Shown piece after piece: positions 4,657-5,546 of a DNA stretch of 5,546 nucleotides. The stretch spans positions 1 to 5,546 of the forward strand of contig CAYRGA010000114.1 in assembly GCA_964423705.1 (NCBI GenBank), given 5' to 3'. Every line of letters begins with the position of its first letter. Within the stretch, counting starts at the first letter, position 1. The translations under genes and the position numbers were made by a program. The notes beneath the pieces were generated by a model, which searched no databases, was not told the DNA's origin, and saw only the letters and a list, made by a program, of their open reading frames with translations. The DNA is from CAKSIN01 sp964423705 (GTDB lineage: Bacteria; Bacillota; Clostridia; UMGS1810).

Positions 4657-5546
4657 TCAGAACAGCGATGTCTGTTCACTTTCATCGTTATCCTCATCCT
4701 TGAGATAATAACCCGCTGCCGGAATGTTCCTCGCTCTGTAATAATCAGGATTATTCAGCTTAGCTTCGCTCAGAAGAAGTGCCTTTTTCAGTGTGCTCTT
4801 CTTTTTGAGATTCATAACTATTACACCCTGCGTATCACGTGTCGCTTTAGCCTGAAGAACCGAGGTATTGAACACGACAACTTTGTCAAGATTTGTATAC
4901 AACGCTATATCAGCATCCTCGGAAAGGTACTTCACGTCCACAAGTGCAAATTTTCCACAATACGCATTGATAAGCTTACGACGGTTTGTTTTGGTTTCAT
5001 AGCTTTTGAAATCAACCTTTGCCACTCTGCCGTTTTCAAAGGTATACAATACATTACCCATATAATCTGTCGCAGGTATGATATAGATTATCTGTTCCTC
5101 CGGTTCCATTTCAATTATATTCGGCAGATAGTGTCCCCATTCGCTTGCTTTGCAGTCCGCCACGTCGTACAGCTTAAGCTTATACGCATTGCACTTATTG
5201 CTTATAAGCACCAAATCGCTCAAATTCGTAGCATCCCATTCGCAAATCATCTCAGCGCCCTCTTTCATTTTCTGAGCACCGCTGGAGCGCAACGAAACAT
5301 GCGATATTTTTTTTAAATAATTATTTGAAGTTAAAAATACCTTCAAATTATAATCCTCAACCGTTTCGGTATAGTTAAATTCTTCGGTTTCGCTCTCATC
5401 TATGATAGCAGTTCGTCTTTCACAGCCGTATTTTTTCATTATATCTTTAAGCTCGGATATAATGATTTTTTTGACTTCGTTTTCATTTTTTATTATGTTA
5501 TCCAAACGTTCAAGCTCTTTTATCAAATCATCAACATCGCTTATCC
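4657..5546 (-). CDS. Type IIA DNA topoisomerase subunit A (GyrA/ParC family), C-terminal part only
   Basis: DNA-cleaving subunit of gyrase or topoisomerase IV. About 295 residues are visible and the frame stays open to the window edge, so the active-site tyrosine and winged-helix region are missing. The first 40 or so residues are the charged helical end of the breakage-reunion domain, closing with the family motif IMKKYGCERRTAI. The remainder is the beta-pinwheel domain, with repeated blade strands such as VFLTSNNYLKKISHVSL, NVLYTFENGRVAKVDF and ALYTNLDKVVVFN. The sequence where a GyrA box (QRRGGKG) would lie reads SLRSSGAQKMKEG, so the box is degenerate. This hints at a ParC-like, non-wrapping enzyme, but I cannot settle gyrA versus parC. 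The protein ends in an acidic tail (KDEDNDESEQ). Stop TGA at 4659-4657, then a terminator. Confidence 0.87.
   Translation of the reverse strand, partial: ISDVDDLIKELERLDNIIKNENEVKKIIISELKDIMKKYGCERRTAIIDESETEEFNYTETVEDYNLKVFLTSNNYLKKISHVSLRSSGAQKMKEGAEMICEWDATNLSDLVLISNKCNAYKLKLYDVADCKASEWGHYLPNIIEMEPEEQIIYIIPATDYMGNVLYTFENGRVAKVDFKSYETKTNRRKLINAYCGKFALVDVKYLSEDADIALYTNLDKVVVFNTSVLQAKATRDTQGVIVMNLKKKSTLKKALLLSEAKLNNPDYYRARNIPAAGYYLKDEDNDESEQTSLF

Noticed and set aside
5524..5526. TTG at 5526 as the start of the topoisomerase gene
   Set aside because: The frame continues open to the window edge as helix-like sequence (ISDVDD before it), and the protein would lack its whole catalytic part. The true start is outside the window.

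Overview
The window carries the first eight genes of a bacterial S10 ribosomal-protein operon, all on the minus strand and in the classical order rpsJ-rplC-rplD-rplW-rplB-rpsS-rplV-rpsC. The operon is preceded on the same strand by the 3' part of a type IIA topoisomerase A-subunit gene. Both ends are cut: rpsC runs off the low-coordinate edge and the topoisomerase gene runs off the high-coordinate edge. The strong AGGAGG-type ribosome binding sites, AT-leaning sequence, Firmicutes gene order and protein wording (for example MNPCDHPHGGGEG in L2 and RAVHKYKDSREQFE in S10) point to a Clostridia member. I guess the Ruminococcaceae/Oscillospirales side, with only moderate confidence.

Layout in the direction of transcription (high to low coordinates): 5546-4657, C-terminal part of a GyrA/ParC-type subunit; 4592-4555, an intrinsic terminator; 4554-4429, AT-rich DNA with A-tracts; 4428-4400, a good sigma-A-type promoter; about 4393-4151, a leader of roughly 240 nt rich in hairpins; 4150-3836, rpsJ; 3835-3732, an unusually long and foldable intercistronic gap; then rplC, rplD, rplW, rplB, rpsS, rplV and rpsC in a compact series with short gaps and one 1-nt overlap (rplD/rplW).

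The eight proteins are ribosome components: uS10, uS19 and uS3 form part of the 30S head, while uL3, uL4, uL23, uL2 and uL22 are 50S proteins around the peptidyl transferase centre and the exit tunnel. One promoter before rpsJ appears to drive them all; I saw no internal terminator.

Nothing here is an obvious mobile, defence or biosynthetic system. The parts that ordinary annotation does not explain are non-coding: the structured S10 leader, which contains mutually exclusive pairings and an overlapping 50-codon open frame, and the structured rpsJ-rplC gap. Both are reasonable candidates for cis-acting regulatory RNA. No RNA folding program or database search was run; every structure was paired by eye.
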